Positions 1 through 5,474 of a stretch of 6,120 nt of DNA are shown here, piece by piece. Positions within the stretch are counted from its first letter, which is position 1; each line of letters opens with the position of its first letter. A model generated the notes under the pieces. It saw nothing but the letters and a program-made list of their open reading frames with translations, searched no databases and was not told the DNA's origin. A program made the translations under genes and the position numbers. Source of the DNA: Thermogutta sp. (GTDB taxonomy: Bacteria; Planctomycetota; Planctomycetia; Pirellulales; Thermoguttaceae); contig JAAZNR010000416.1 in assembly GCA_012798155.1 (NCBI GenBank), positions 1-6,120 on the forward strand, given 5' to 3'.

Positions 1-280
1 CTCGGCGGAAAGTCGATTCGCAACCGTTCACCGAGAGAACTTATAGAACACATTGTCTTCCGTACGCATCCCCAAGGCAAACAACGGGCGGGAACTCGGT
101 TCGTTTTTCGGTAACCGTTCACGGGAAGTCTCCCGGTTCTCGCACGGAAACGCAGAGAACGCGTTGTGGCTACCAATTCTTCTTTCTCCGCGCCCTCTTC
201 GTTTCAAAGACAGACCCGGCGCGCCCGTGAACGGGTACGTCCTTCGTTCGGATTCTCGGGGACATAGCGTTTGCACTACC

Positions 281-324
281 CTGTGGTCCGGCGGAATTCG
301 CGCTGTGGTCCGGCGGAATTCGCG
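281..324. repeat. Perfect 22-bp tandem duplication
   Basis: Two identical, directly abutting 22-bp units occupy 281-302 and 303-324. Each begins CTGTGGTCCGG and ends GGAATTCGCG. There is no third copy within the window. It lies in noncoding DNA, so it may be a recent slippage duplication or a two-unit fragment of a dispersed minisatellite. No function is evident. Confidence 0.9.
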
Positions 325-491
325 ATCGCCCCTGATTCCTCTCGCGATTAGGAAATACAGTGCACGCCGTCGTGGGACCATCACGGGCCGGGCTATCTCG
401 CAAAGCTTTATGGCTTGCTACCGCCCAAGGCGGCGAGTTAGAGGTGGGTAGAAGGGCTGATCCTAAGGCACACTTGGGCGACAAGAAACGG

Positions 492-507
492 AAAAGGGCC
501 ATTGCCC
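492..507 (-). terminator. Weak intrinsic terminator candidate after the BON gene
   Basis: Read on the minus strand, GGGC-AATG-GCCC forms a 4-bp GC hairpin followed directly by TTTT, about 60 bases beyond the stop of the BON-domain gene. Position and T run fit an intrinsic terminator, but the stem is short, so this is only a candidate. Confidence 0.25.
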
Positions 508-566
508 GCAGTGAGGCAACGACCCGATTTCCATGGCATAGGGAAGCTCGCGACGATCCGCCCGAA

Positions 567-1556
567 TCAGTGGCCCTTGATCGCTCGGAACAAACCGGAA
601 ACGGGTCCCTTGTGCGATCCGTCGTCGAAGTCGAGGAACCACCAACCGTCGTGCCATTCCAAAGTCACTTTCCGCCATCCCAGGGGCACCTGCGGATAGG
701 GGTAGAAGGGGCCGATGTACGGCCAGGCGGCGGCCGAGTATTGCTTGGGATAGGTCAACGCGGCGTAGTTGGGATAAGCCGCGTAGCTGGGCCAAGCGTG
801 ATTGGGCATGGCGGGTTGATCGTACCGGATAGGGGCGGCCCCGCCGGCGGCACCGGCGTACATGGGCAAGGGACGATTCATGGGAATGCTCTGGGCTTCC
901 ATGGGGACCGCTTGCTGTTGGGCCGCGTCCTGGACCATCGCAATCGGGATCGGCCGCAATGGCTTGGGGGCGGCGGGGGCCGGCGTCGGCGTCGCCGGTT
1001 GCGCCGCTGTGGGCGCATCCACCAATTCGTTCGCCCCGGTGGGCGTTACTTCCGGCGGCATCAAGGCGGGGCCTTCCGCCAGGGCCGAGGTTTGTTGGAC
1101 CGGGGCCGGGGCGAACTCCGCCGGCAGGGGATCCGCGGTTTGAGTAATGCGCGAACGCGAAACCAGTCGGCCTCCCGTAGCTCGGTTCGATCCCGTGGCA
1201 AAACCGCCGCCCTGCGCCAGGCGCTCGGGCGCGAAGGCGCCTGCCGGCTGCTGTACGGCCTGTTGCGCCTCGGCAGCGCCGGCCACCATCAGTTCATTGA
1301 CCACTTTGGTCACGCCCGGGACCTGCTGGGCGATCTCCTCCGCGGCTTCGATCTGGCTGGAGTCGGAGACGGTACCGCGCAGATTGGCCGTCCCATCTTG
1401 GTAGTAGCGAATGCCGATTTTGCAACCGCGGAATTGCCCGCTGCCTTTAAGGGTAACGGCGATTTGTTCGGCCACCTCTTGGTTGCCTGCCAGCGCAGTC
1501 AAAGGACTGAGTACGATGGCTGCCGCAACCATCCATTTCAAGCAGAAACCTCGCAT
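567..1556 (-). CDS. Secreted BON-domain protein with Pro/Ala-rich linker and aromatic C-terminal region
   Basis: 329 residues from the ATG at 1556. That start has a textbook AGGAGG site six bases upstream and begins a clear signal peptide; the longer open frame upstream adds 26 residues of Arg-rich sequence unlike protein. Residues 1-23 form the signal (basic start, hydrophobic MVAAAIVLSPLTALA, probable cleavage after ALA), so the product is exported. Residues about 26-93 look like a single BON domain: a predicted helix (VAEQIAVTLKGSG), a strand pair with YYQDGTANLRGTVSDS, then a second helix and the closing VPGVTKVVNELMV. BON domains usually bind membranes or envelope components and are non-catalytic. 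Residues 95-250 are Ala/Pro/Gln-rich and low complexity, a likely linker. Residues about 255-313 are rich in Tyr, Pro and Trp, ending in a Trp-rich segment (WHDGWWFLDF). This architecture resembles planctomycete envelope proteins I remember, but the precise role is unknown. Its neighbours do not suggest a pathway. Confidence 0.88.
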   Translation of the reverse strand: MRGFCLKWMVAAAIVLSPLTALAGNQEVAEQIAVTLKGSGQFRGCKIGIRYYQDGTANLRGTVSDSSQIEAAEEIAQQVPGVTKVVNELMVAGAAEAQQAVQQPAGAFAPERLAQGGGFATGSNRATGGRLVSRSRITQTADPLPAEFAPAPVQQTSALAEGPALMPPEVTPTGANELVDAPTAAQPATPTPAPAAPKPLRPIPIAMVQDAAQQQAVPMEAQSIPMNRPLPMYAGAAGGAAPIRYDQPAMPNHAWPSYAAYPNYAALTYPKQYSAAAWPYIGPFYPYPQVPLGWRKVTLEWHDGWWFLDFDDGSHKGPVSGLFRAIKGH

Positions 1557-1562
1557 GCCATT

Positions 1563-1568
1563 CCTCCT
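1563..1568 (-). promoter_or_regulatory. Shine-Dalgarno site AGGAGG of the BON gene
   Basis: The minus strand reads AGGAGG here, separated by six bases from the ATG at 1556-1554. This fixes the start of the BON-domain protein at its signal peptide rather than at the upstream ATG at 1634. Confidence 0.85.
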
Positions 1569-1868
1569 GTCTGGAATCCATTCCCGCAGCTTGGCGCCGA
1601 CTTCGCTCGATGTCCGGCGGCTGACGCCCCCCATTGCTTCTGCGTTTGCGACCTATTGTGCTGAGAACGAGCCTCCCGTGATCTCCGCCTCCGATGCTCG
1701 ACTCGGCGTCCCGGAAATGCTTTTTGCCGTACGCCTTGGATTGTCGCAGGCAAGCCGGCTCGGCCGGTTTCCGAATCGCATTCGAAGGCTACCTAGATAT
1801 AGGTTTCGGTAGATTCGGGCGACTTCAGGGAGCTTTTTTTCGATTTTGGCGTTCAAACTGGGCAAAAC

Positions 1869-1890
1869 GATTACTCTGGGCATAGTAATC
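1869..1890. repeat. Perfect inverted repeat, 7-bp arms and 8-base spacer
   Basis: GATTACT (1869-1875) and AGTAATC (1884-1890) are exact reverse complements around an 8-base spacer. The repeat sits in the most AT-rich part of the gap, about 310 bases upstream of the BON start. The shape fits a repressor or two-component operator. Read on the minus strand, the hairpin is followed by GTTTT, so a weak terminator for the upstream small membrane protein gene is the alternative. Confidence 0.6.
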
Positions 1891-2168
1891 TTAACGTATC
1901 TTCCCCAGCTTTGACTTCCTCGAAGACGAACGGTTCGTTCCGCCTCATGAGGACACTCGCACCGAGCTTTTAGGGTGCCCGCTGGAAGCCGGAAGCCGAT
2001 CTTTGAGGCGGCATCTGACTTTACCCAATTTACCGGGCGATGGGTGTGCGGAACGGCGAGGCGGGATGAGAAGCCGCAAGTCGATGTCCCGTCCACGATG
2101 CTCGGAAACGCTCCGATCCGCGCGGGGGCTGGGAATGAACGAACATCGGTGGGAAGAGGGAAAGGCTG

Positions 2169-2450
2169 CTATTGTGGATAGTGTTCCCGCTGAGAGCGAA
2201 AATCCGCCATCACCACCAGGATCATGCCGCAGAGGGTCAATCCACAGGAGAGCCATACGCTCGGCGAGCGTCCCGCCGCCAAGGCGATGCCGGTCAGCAG
2301 GGCAAAGCTGCCTCGAAACGCCCACTCGGTAAAGCAGGCCCATTGCGGACGCCGGATCAGTCGAATTGCGATTGCGGAAAGGATTCCCAGGGACTGAATC
2401 CCCCATAGGAATAGCGCCGCTATTTCGTTTTGGGCAACGGGTATCAGCAA
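2169..2450 (-). CDS. Small three-helix membrane protein, TTG start
   Basis: 93 residues if translation begins at the TTG at 2450-2448, which has GGAG eight bases upstream (2459-2462). The same frame stays open upstream to an ATG at 2810, but those 120 residues are polar, cysteine- and arginine-rich and unlike protein, and they would run into the divergent hemerythrin gene, so the short form is preferred. Three hydrophobic segments are visible: about 9-30 (EIAALFLWGIQSLGILSAIA), 44-61 (WAFRGSFALLTGIALAAG) and 65-83 (VWLSCGLTLCGMILVVMAD), with a basic loop between the first two (RLIRRP) and a polar tail. It is presumably an inner-membrane protein. I recognise no named family and assign no function. 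It is divergent from the hemerythrin pair. The gene call is moderately secure because the hydrophobic pattern is hard to obtain by chance in this GC-rich DNA; the start is less certain. Confidence 0.62.
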   Translation of the reverse strand: MLIPVAQNEIAALFLWGIQSLGILSAIAIRLIRRPQWACFTEWAFRGSFALLTGIALAAGRSPSVWLSCGLTLCGMILVVMADFRSQREHYPQ

Positions 2451-2458
2451 GCGAGTCG

Positions 2459-2462
2459 CTCC
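2459..2462 (-). promoter_or_regulatory. Shine-Dalgarno GGAG that decides a TTG start
   Basis: The minus strand reads GGAG with an 8-base spacer to TTG at 2450-2448. This is the only candidate start close to the first hydrophobic segment of the small membrane protein that has a usable ribosome site. Confidence 0.5.
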
Positions 2463-2628
2463 GTAGTGCCGGGTTGCAGCGAAGTCCTGGCGTCCTGGAT
2501 CGGCACAGCATAGCCGACTTTTCGCTGTTGAGGAAGGCTGATCGGCCCCTTCCTTCGTATTTTTCGTGACAACCCCCAAAACTGCTCGGTGCGGAATCGA
2601 GAAGGCCATTGAAGATCGCCATTTTAGG

Positions 2629-2657
2629 TTGCCTGTCTTCTTCAAAGGACCTATGTT
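2629..2657 (+). promoter_or_regulatory. Possible sigma-70 promoter of the hemerythrin pair
   Basis: TTGCCT (2629-2634, 4 of 6 to TTGACA) and TATGTT (2652-2657, 4 of 6 to TATAAT) are separated by 17 bases. Transcription would start near 2664 and give a leader of about 100 bases. Matches of this quality occur by chance, so this is tentative. Confidence 0.25.
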
Positions 2658-2750
2658 TCTCAGGCGATGGCAAGGGCCGTGAACTTTCGCGATGGTCGCA
2701 ATGACTCGAAAGCCCTCCGGTTTCAACAAGATAGGTTCCGTTAATCCGGA

Positions 2751-2756
2751 AAGGAG
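2751..2756 (+). promoter_or_regulatory. Shine-Dalgarno AAGGAG of the first hemerythrin
   Basis: AAGGAG lies seven bases before the ATG at 2764 and selects this start over the in-frame ATG codons at 2692 and 2701. Confidence 0.85.
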
Positions 2757-2763
2757 TTTTGCA

Positions 2764-3177
2764 ATGGCGTTCTCATGGGACGCGAGTTTGGCAACCAACG
2801 TGCCGCACATTGACCGGCAGCACCGGGAGCTGATTCAGCGGATCAACGGTTTGTTGGAGTCGATGAAGGCAGGGAAAGGCAAGGATGAGATCGGCGGCCT
2901 ATTGAAATACCTCAAGGATTACACGCTGAAGCATTTCCGTGATGAGGAGGCGGAGATGGCCCGGCGGAAGTCCCCCGTGGCGGAGGCAAATAAAAAGGCT
3001 CACCAGCAGTTCATCAGCGCGATCGATCAGCTAACCGCGCGCTTCAACTCCGAAGGCCCCACCCCCACGCTGGTCCTGGAAATGCAGCGTCGTTTGTTGG
3101 ATTGGTTGGTCTCTCACATTCGGGCGATCGACACCCAATTGGCCCAGCCGTCCGTGGCGGCCGCGGCGGCGCGATGA
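2764..3177 (+). CDS. Bacteriohemerythrin-like protein, copy 1
   Basis: 137 residues, the usual length of single-domain bacterial hemerythrins, with no signal peptide, so probably cytoplasmic. Hemerythrins are four-helix bundles that hold a non-heme di-iron centre and bind oxygen, NO or iron. The ligand series is visible in order: H20 (IDRQH), H57 and E61 (HFRDEE), H80 (AHQQF), H118 and D123 (HIRAID). The position of the first His of the canonical HxxxH on helix 3 is Asn76 (NKKAH), so one expected ligand is missing. The W5-D6 start and the IDxQHxxL motif match the family. The ATG at 2764 follows a strong AAGGAG. A colinear paralogue begins 59 bases downstream with no obvious terminator between, so the two are probably cotranscribed. 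The C-terminal tail is Ala-rich and not conserved in the copy. Family assignment is secure; whether it carries oxygen, senses NO or stores iron cannot be told from sequence. Confidence 0.95.
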   Translation: MAFSWDASLATNVPHIDRQHRELIQRINGLLESMKAGKGKDEIGGLLKYLKDYTLKHFRDEEAEMARRKSPVAEANKKAHQQFISAIDQLTARFNSEGPTPTLVLEMQRRLLDWLVSHIRAIDTQLAQPSVAAAAAR

Positions 3178-3236
3178 CGGCACGGTGTTAACAGTAAGCG
3201 TTCGTTTTTCTCTTCCATTCGTGAAAGGTGAAAATC

Positions 3237-3656
3237 ATGACGCTCCATTGGGATACGTCAATGACAACCGGCGTGGGCCGCATCGATACGCAGCATCAAG
3301 AGCTGATTCGCCGAGTGAACGGATTGATGGATGCGATGCGAGCCGGCAAGGGTAAGGACGAAGTCGAAAAACTCTTGGCTTTCCTCGCCGAATACGCCCT
3401 CAAGCATTTTGCGGATGAAGAGGCGGAAATGGAACGCGCCAAATGCCCGGCCGCGATGACTAACCGGCTGGCGCATCAGCAATTCGTGCGCAAGTTCAAC
3501 CAGCTTCGCGAGCGGATCGAAAGGCAAGGCGTGACGCCCACGATCGTCCTGGCGGTCCAAAAGGACCTCGTGGATTGGATTGCGACGCACATCCGGGGCG
3601 TGGACTCGAAATTGGCCGCCTGCGTGGCAACCGCCTCTTCGGCCGGCGTCGCCTGA
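3237..3656 (+). CDS. Bacteriohemerythrin-like protein, copy 2
   Basis: 139 residues from the ATG at 3237. A GTG at 3228 in the same frame is possible, but the ATG has AAAGGTG six bases upstream and makes the N-terminus (MTLHWD) line up with copy 1 (MAFSWD). The two align without gaps over about 130 residues; by hand roughly half are identical, so this is an older duplication. Ligands: H20, H57, E61, H80, H118 and D123 (HIRGVD). As in copy 1, the first His of HxxxH is Asn76 (NRLAH). A Cys at residue 70 precedes the conserved Pro where copy 1 has Ser, and another Cys is at residue 129, so redox behaviour could differ. The central AGKGKDE stretch and HF(x)DEEAEM are shared. It is probably cytoplasmic and cotranscribed with copy 1. 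Exact physiological role is unknown. Confidence 0.95.
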   Translation: MTLHWDTSMTTGVGRIDTQHQELIRRVNGLMDAMRAGKGKDEVEKLLAFLAEYALKHFADEEAEMERAKCPAAMTNRLAHQQFVRKFNQLRERIERQGVTPTIVLAVQKDLVDWIATHIRGVDSKLAACVATASSAGVA

Positions 3657-3658
3657 TC

Positions 3659-3677
3659 CCGTGCGGCATCGGCACGG
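3659..3677 (+). terminator. GC-rich hairpin directly after the hemerythrin pair
   Basis: CCGTGC (3659-3664) pairs with GCACGG (3672-3677) around a 7-base loop, starting two bases past the stop of hemerythrin copy 2. The stem is perfect, but no T run follows, so it may be a factor-dependent terminator or an mRNA 3'-end stabiliser rather than a classical intrinsic terminator. Confidence 0.35.
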
Positions 3678-3810
3678 TGGCCGTCCGTCTGCTCCCGCAA
3701 GGATCCGCCCCAGTGAACCCGAGACGGCGCTGCCGCGCTTCGGCCGGCGGTGCTCTTTTCTTGACGATTTCCGCCGAAAAGGGTGCGCTGTTCGGTGAGA
3801 TTGCCGGAAG

Positions 3811-3850
3811 CCGCCTTTACAACAGGGCGGTACGCCGACTTTACACGGCG
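3811..3850. repeat. Two adjacent hairpins with similar loops between convergent genes
   Basis: CCGCC/GGCGG (arms 3811-3815 and 3826-3830) and CGCCG/CGGCG (arms 3833-3837 and 3846-3850) stand two bases apart, and both loops contain TTTACA. They lie between the ends of the convergent hemerythrin and methyltransferase genes, where they could act as transcript-end structures on either strand. No T run follows on either strand. The similar loops could mean a small duplicated element. Confidence 0.45.
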
Positions 3851-3872
3851 GCACTGCGTTGCGAGCCGCGCG

Positions 3873-4487
3873 TCATGTTCTGACTATGGAGGCCGGCACC
3901 GGACGCCGCATCACCGCCGAGATCCCCGAAAAAGTCTTGCGGACCACGCGCGAATCGAAGGCGAATTCGCGAATCTGGACCAGTTCGAACAGTCGTCCCA
4001 ACTCTGATCTCAGGTCATCTTCGCTGACGGGGGGCGGTTCCGAGGCGAGACTCTGGGGGGTGGTCTTGGTGATGCATATATAAAAGGATCCCGGTTTGGT
4101 GATTCGCCAAAGCAGGTCCAGCAGACGGTTCAGCTCCCACTGCCGCACGTACTGGTAGAAGCTGCCGTCGTAAACCACATCGAACACGCCGGCGTGCAAT
4201 CCGAATCGAAAGACGTCTTCCAGGACGAAGCAGACGTTGGCTGCCGCGTTCTGCGCCCGGGTTCTGGCTCGCTCCACGGCCGTGGGCGAAAAATCGACCG
4301 CCGTCACGTCGAATCCGTGCTGGGCGAGGCAGACGGCGTCGGCCCCCGTACCGCACCCCAAGTCCAAAACCGTGCCCTTGGGGAACCGCCATTCGTCCAG
4401 AATACGGTTCAGCTCGGGTGAGGCGAAGCCGACTTCCCAAGGCGGCAGGGTTTCTCGGTAGAGCACGTCCCAGTCCATCGCCGACAT
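3873..4487 (-). CDS. Class I SAM-dependent methyltransferase
   Basis: 204 residues from the ATG at 4487, preceded by AGGAAG with a 7-base spacer. The open frame continues upstream to 4643, but that extension is Arg/Ser-rich without motifs; an ATG at 4478 is a slightly shorter alternative. The Rossmann methyltransferase signature is clear: motif I VLDLGCGTG (residues 40-48) binds SAM, the acidic residue ending strand 2 is in VTAVDFSP (D65) and contacts the ribose, LEDVFRF (89-95) gives the adenine-side Asp, and DVVYDGSF (103-110) is motif IV. The N-terminal part (W6, LYRETLPPWEVG, then SPELNRILDEW) resembles the thiopurine/TehB-like small-molecule methyltransferase group more than protein or rRNA methylases, but the acceptor substrate cannot be deduced. 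It is cytoplasmic, and divergent from the metallophosphoesterase gene with 277 bases between. No defect is seen in the motifs. Confidence 0.9.
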   Translation of the reverse strand: MSAMDWDVLYRETLPPWEVGFASPELNRILDEWRFPKGTVLDLGCGTGADAVCLAQHGFDVTAVDFSPTAVERARTRAQNAAANVCFVLEDVFRFGLHAGVFDVVYDGSFYQYVRQWELNRLLDLLWRITKPGSFYICITKTTPQSLASEPPPVSEDDLRSELGRLFELVQIREFAFDSRVVRKTFSGISAVMRRPVPASIVRT

Positions 4488-4644
4488 TCCACGTCTTCCT
4501 GAAGGCCCGTTCATGTGACGCTGCACCCCCGGACTCCCGACGAGCGGGCGTTCCGTTAAAGAGTCGAGACGAGATCGGATGCGGCAGGAGACGACGTTTC
4601 GATCCGCTCTCGGCGAACCGGTCGTACTCCCCCGCATCCGCAAC

Positions 4645-4650
4645 TATAAT
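4645..4650 (+). promoter_or_regulatory. Perfect TATAAT box, possible -10 of the phosphoesterase gene
   Basis: TATAAT stands at 4645-4650 in an otherwise GC-rich divergent region, 114 bases before the phosphoesterase start. No TTGACA-like -35 lies at 16-18 bases upstream, so support is limited to the single hexamer. On the opposite strand the overlapping TATAGT could serve the methyltransferase. Confidence 0.28.
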
Positions 4651-4764
4651 CTCAAGCTCGCCTACCCGCCACGCAAGTCCGCGCGGCGGAATAATCGACA
4701 AGAACTTCGCCATGTCCGTTCGCCCTTTCGGCGGCGGTAACCGGCTCGCGTTATTCCAAGAAGC

Positions 4765-5436
4765 ATGATTATCACTGCGATCAGCGATCTTCACAATCGA
4801 CAGGACGTGCTGGAAGCGATCTTGCGCGACTCGGCCGGCGCTGACGTCATCGTGTTTCCCGGTGACTTGACCGACTTCGGAAGCGCCGCAGATGCGGAAC
4901 GCATCTTGGCACAGGCCCGACGCGTGATTCCCATCGTCTTCGCCGTGGCCGGCAATTGCGACAACGCGGCCGTGGATGCCGCCCTGGAAGCGATGGGCGT
5001 CTCACTTTCCGGCCGAGGCGTTCGGGTGAGCGAGGTCGGTTTCTTCGGCGTGTCCGGAATTCCGCCCTGGCAGGCCCGGATGTACTGCTTCCCGGAGGAG
5101 GACCTGCTGGTGCGACTGAACGTCGGTGCCGCGGCGACCGCGGATTGCCGGGTTCGCGTGGCTGTGACGCATGTTCCGCCTTACGGGACCAAGCTCGACC
5201 GCACTTGGCTTGGCAGTCATGTCGGCAGTCGCGCCGTCCGCGAAATGGTGGAAAACGAACGGCCTGCGCTGCTCCTGTGCGGGCACATTCACGAGGCGCA
5301 GGGGATCGAGCGATTGGGAAGCACTCTGGTCGTCAACTGCGGCGCCGCGAAGGCCGGTCACTTCGCCCGAATCGAGCTTGAGCTGCAACCCGCGGGGTCG
5401 GACCCGAGAATCAACGTCGAGTTTTGCCGGATTTGA
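4765..5436 (+). CDS. Calcineurin-like metallophosphoesterase, Icc-related type
   Basis: 223 residues, normal for a compact single-domain enzyme of this superfamily, with no signal peptide. These enzymes use two metal ions to hydrolyse phosphomono- or diesters. Metal and catalytic residues appear in order: D8 and H10 (ISDLHN), D34 (PGDLTDFG), N64 (AGNCDN, GNxD in place of GNHD), H136 (THVPPYGTKLD), H174 and H176 (CGHIHE). The GNCD form, the VPPYGTKLDR segment with the later GSHVGSRAVRE, and GHIHEAQGIERLG followed by LVVNCG fit the Icc-related group (COG2129 type) rather than MRE11 or UDP-diacylglucosamine hydrolase. The usual NPG near the C-terminus is NCG here. Substrate is unknown; cyclic nucleotide diesterase activity is only suggested by the Icc name. 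No strong Shine-Dalgarno precedes the ATG (only AAGAAG almost touching it), but the protein begins directly with the first beta strand, which supports this start. The gene is convergent with the PAP2 gene 38 bases downstream. Confidence 0.93.
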   Translation: MIITAISDLHNRQDVLEAILRDSAGADVIVFPGDLTDFGSAADAERILAQARRVIPIVFAVAGNCDNAAVDAALEAMGVSLSGRGVRVSEVGFFGVSGIPPWQARMYCFPEEDLLVRLNVGAAATADCRVRVAVTHVPPYGTKLDRTWLGSHVGSRAVREMVENERPALLLCGHIHEAQGIERLGSTLVVNCGAAKAGHFARIELELQPAGSDPRINVEFCRI

Positions 5437-5474
5437 ACCGGGGCTGGACGTAAGGGGCGGGCCGGCCCAGGCCG
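5437..5474. other. Short convergent spacer with a 10-bp palindrome
   Basis: Only 38 bases separate the stops of the phosphoesterase and PAP2 genes. They contain the perfect palindrome GGGCCGGCCC (5459-5468) in a very GC-rich context, which could contribute to a shared transcript-end structure. No T run flanks it. Confidence 0.45.

Larger units (their letters stand above)
1..566. other. Gene-free left end with short repeats
   Basis: I see no convincing gene here. Open frames exist on both strands, but their translations are Arg/Ser/Pro-rich with no hydrophobic periodicity or motif, as expected of GC-rich noncoding DNA. The stretch holds a perfect 22-bp tandem duplication (281-324), a 10-bp direct repeat AACCGTTCAC (22-31 and 113-122), an 11-bp inverted repeat pairing 115-125 with 224-234, and a short dyad CCCGT-GA-ACGGG (224-235). 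The right part (about 490-566) is the 3' flank of the minus-strand BON gene. No tRNA cloverleaf was recognised by eye. Confidence 0.6.
1557..2168. other. 612-base gap with no convincing gene
   Basis: This lies upstream of the BON gene and downstream of the small membrane protein gene, both on the minus strand, so it should hold the BON promoter and long leader. A minus-strand open frame (1653-2096) crosses it, but its translation has no signal, domain or convincing ribosome site, so I do not call it. Visible structure: an inverted repeat with 7-bp arms (1869-1890), a dyad ACCTA-GATA-TAGGT (1791-1804), a 10-bp palindrome CCTCATGAGG (1943-1952), a GCACC/GGTGC hairpin (1959-1978) and a run of seven T (plus strand) near 1835. 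No sigma-70 promoter stands out. Confidence 0.5.
2451..2763. other. Divergent intergenic region
   Basis: About 310 bases separate the small membrane protein gene (minus) from the first hemerythrin gene (plus), so promoters for both should lie here. The only promoter-like pair I can point to on the plus strand is at 2629-2657. Upstream ATG codons in frame with the hemerythrin (2692 and 2701) lack ribosome sites and would add residues with no family counterpart. I see no gene. Confidence 0.5.

Noticed and set aside
1..566. CRISPR array or insertion-sequence end at the 22-bp tandem repeat
   Set aside because: The units abut without spacers, there are only two of them, and no transposase or terminal inverted repeats are nearby.
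1180..1200. tRNA-like GGTTCGATCCC segment
   Set aside because: It resembles a T-arm but lies inside the BON coding sequence, and no matching acceptor, D or anticodon arms surround it.
360..1664. 434-residue plus-strand open frame
   Set aside because: It is antisense to the BON-domain gene. Its translation is Gly/Arg/His-rich without motifs, and the minus-strand gene has a signal peptide, domain and strong ribosome site.
1653..2096. 147-residue minus-strand open frame in the large gap
   Set aside because: No ribosome site, no domain, no signal or membrane segment; composition is Arg/Ser-rich, as expected by chance in GC-rich DNA.
1945..2673. 242-residue minus-strand open frame
   Set aside because: It overlaps the small membrane protein in another frame and lacks hydrophobic or domain structure.
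3258..3854. 198-residue minus-strand open frame
   Set aside because: Antisense shadow of the second hemerythrin, whose ligand motifs are unambiguous.
4015..4794. 259-residue minus-strand open frame across the methyltransferase
   Set aside because: Out-of-frame shadow over most of its length; only its first 45 or so residues look protein-like and are recorded as a finding.
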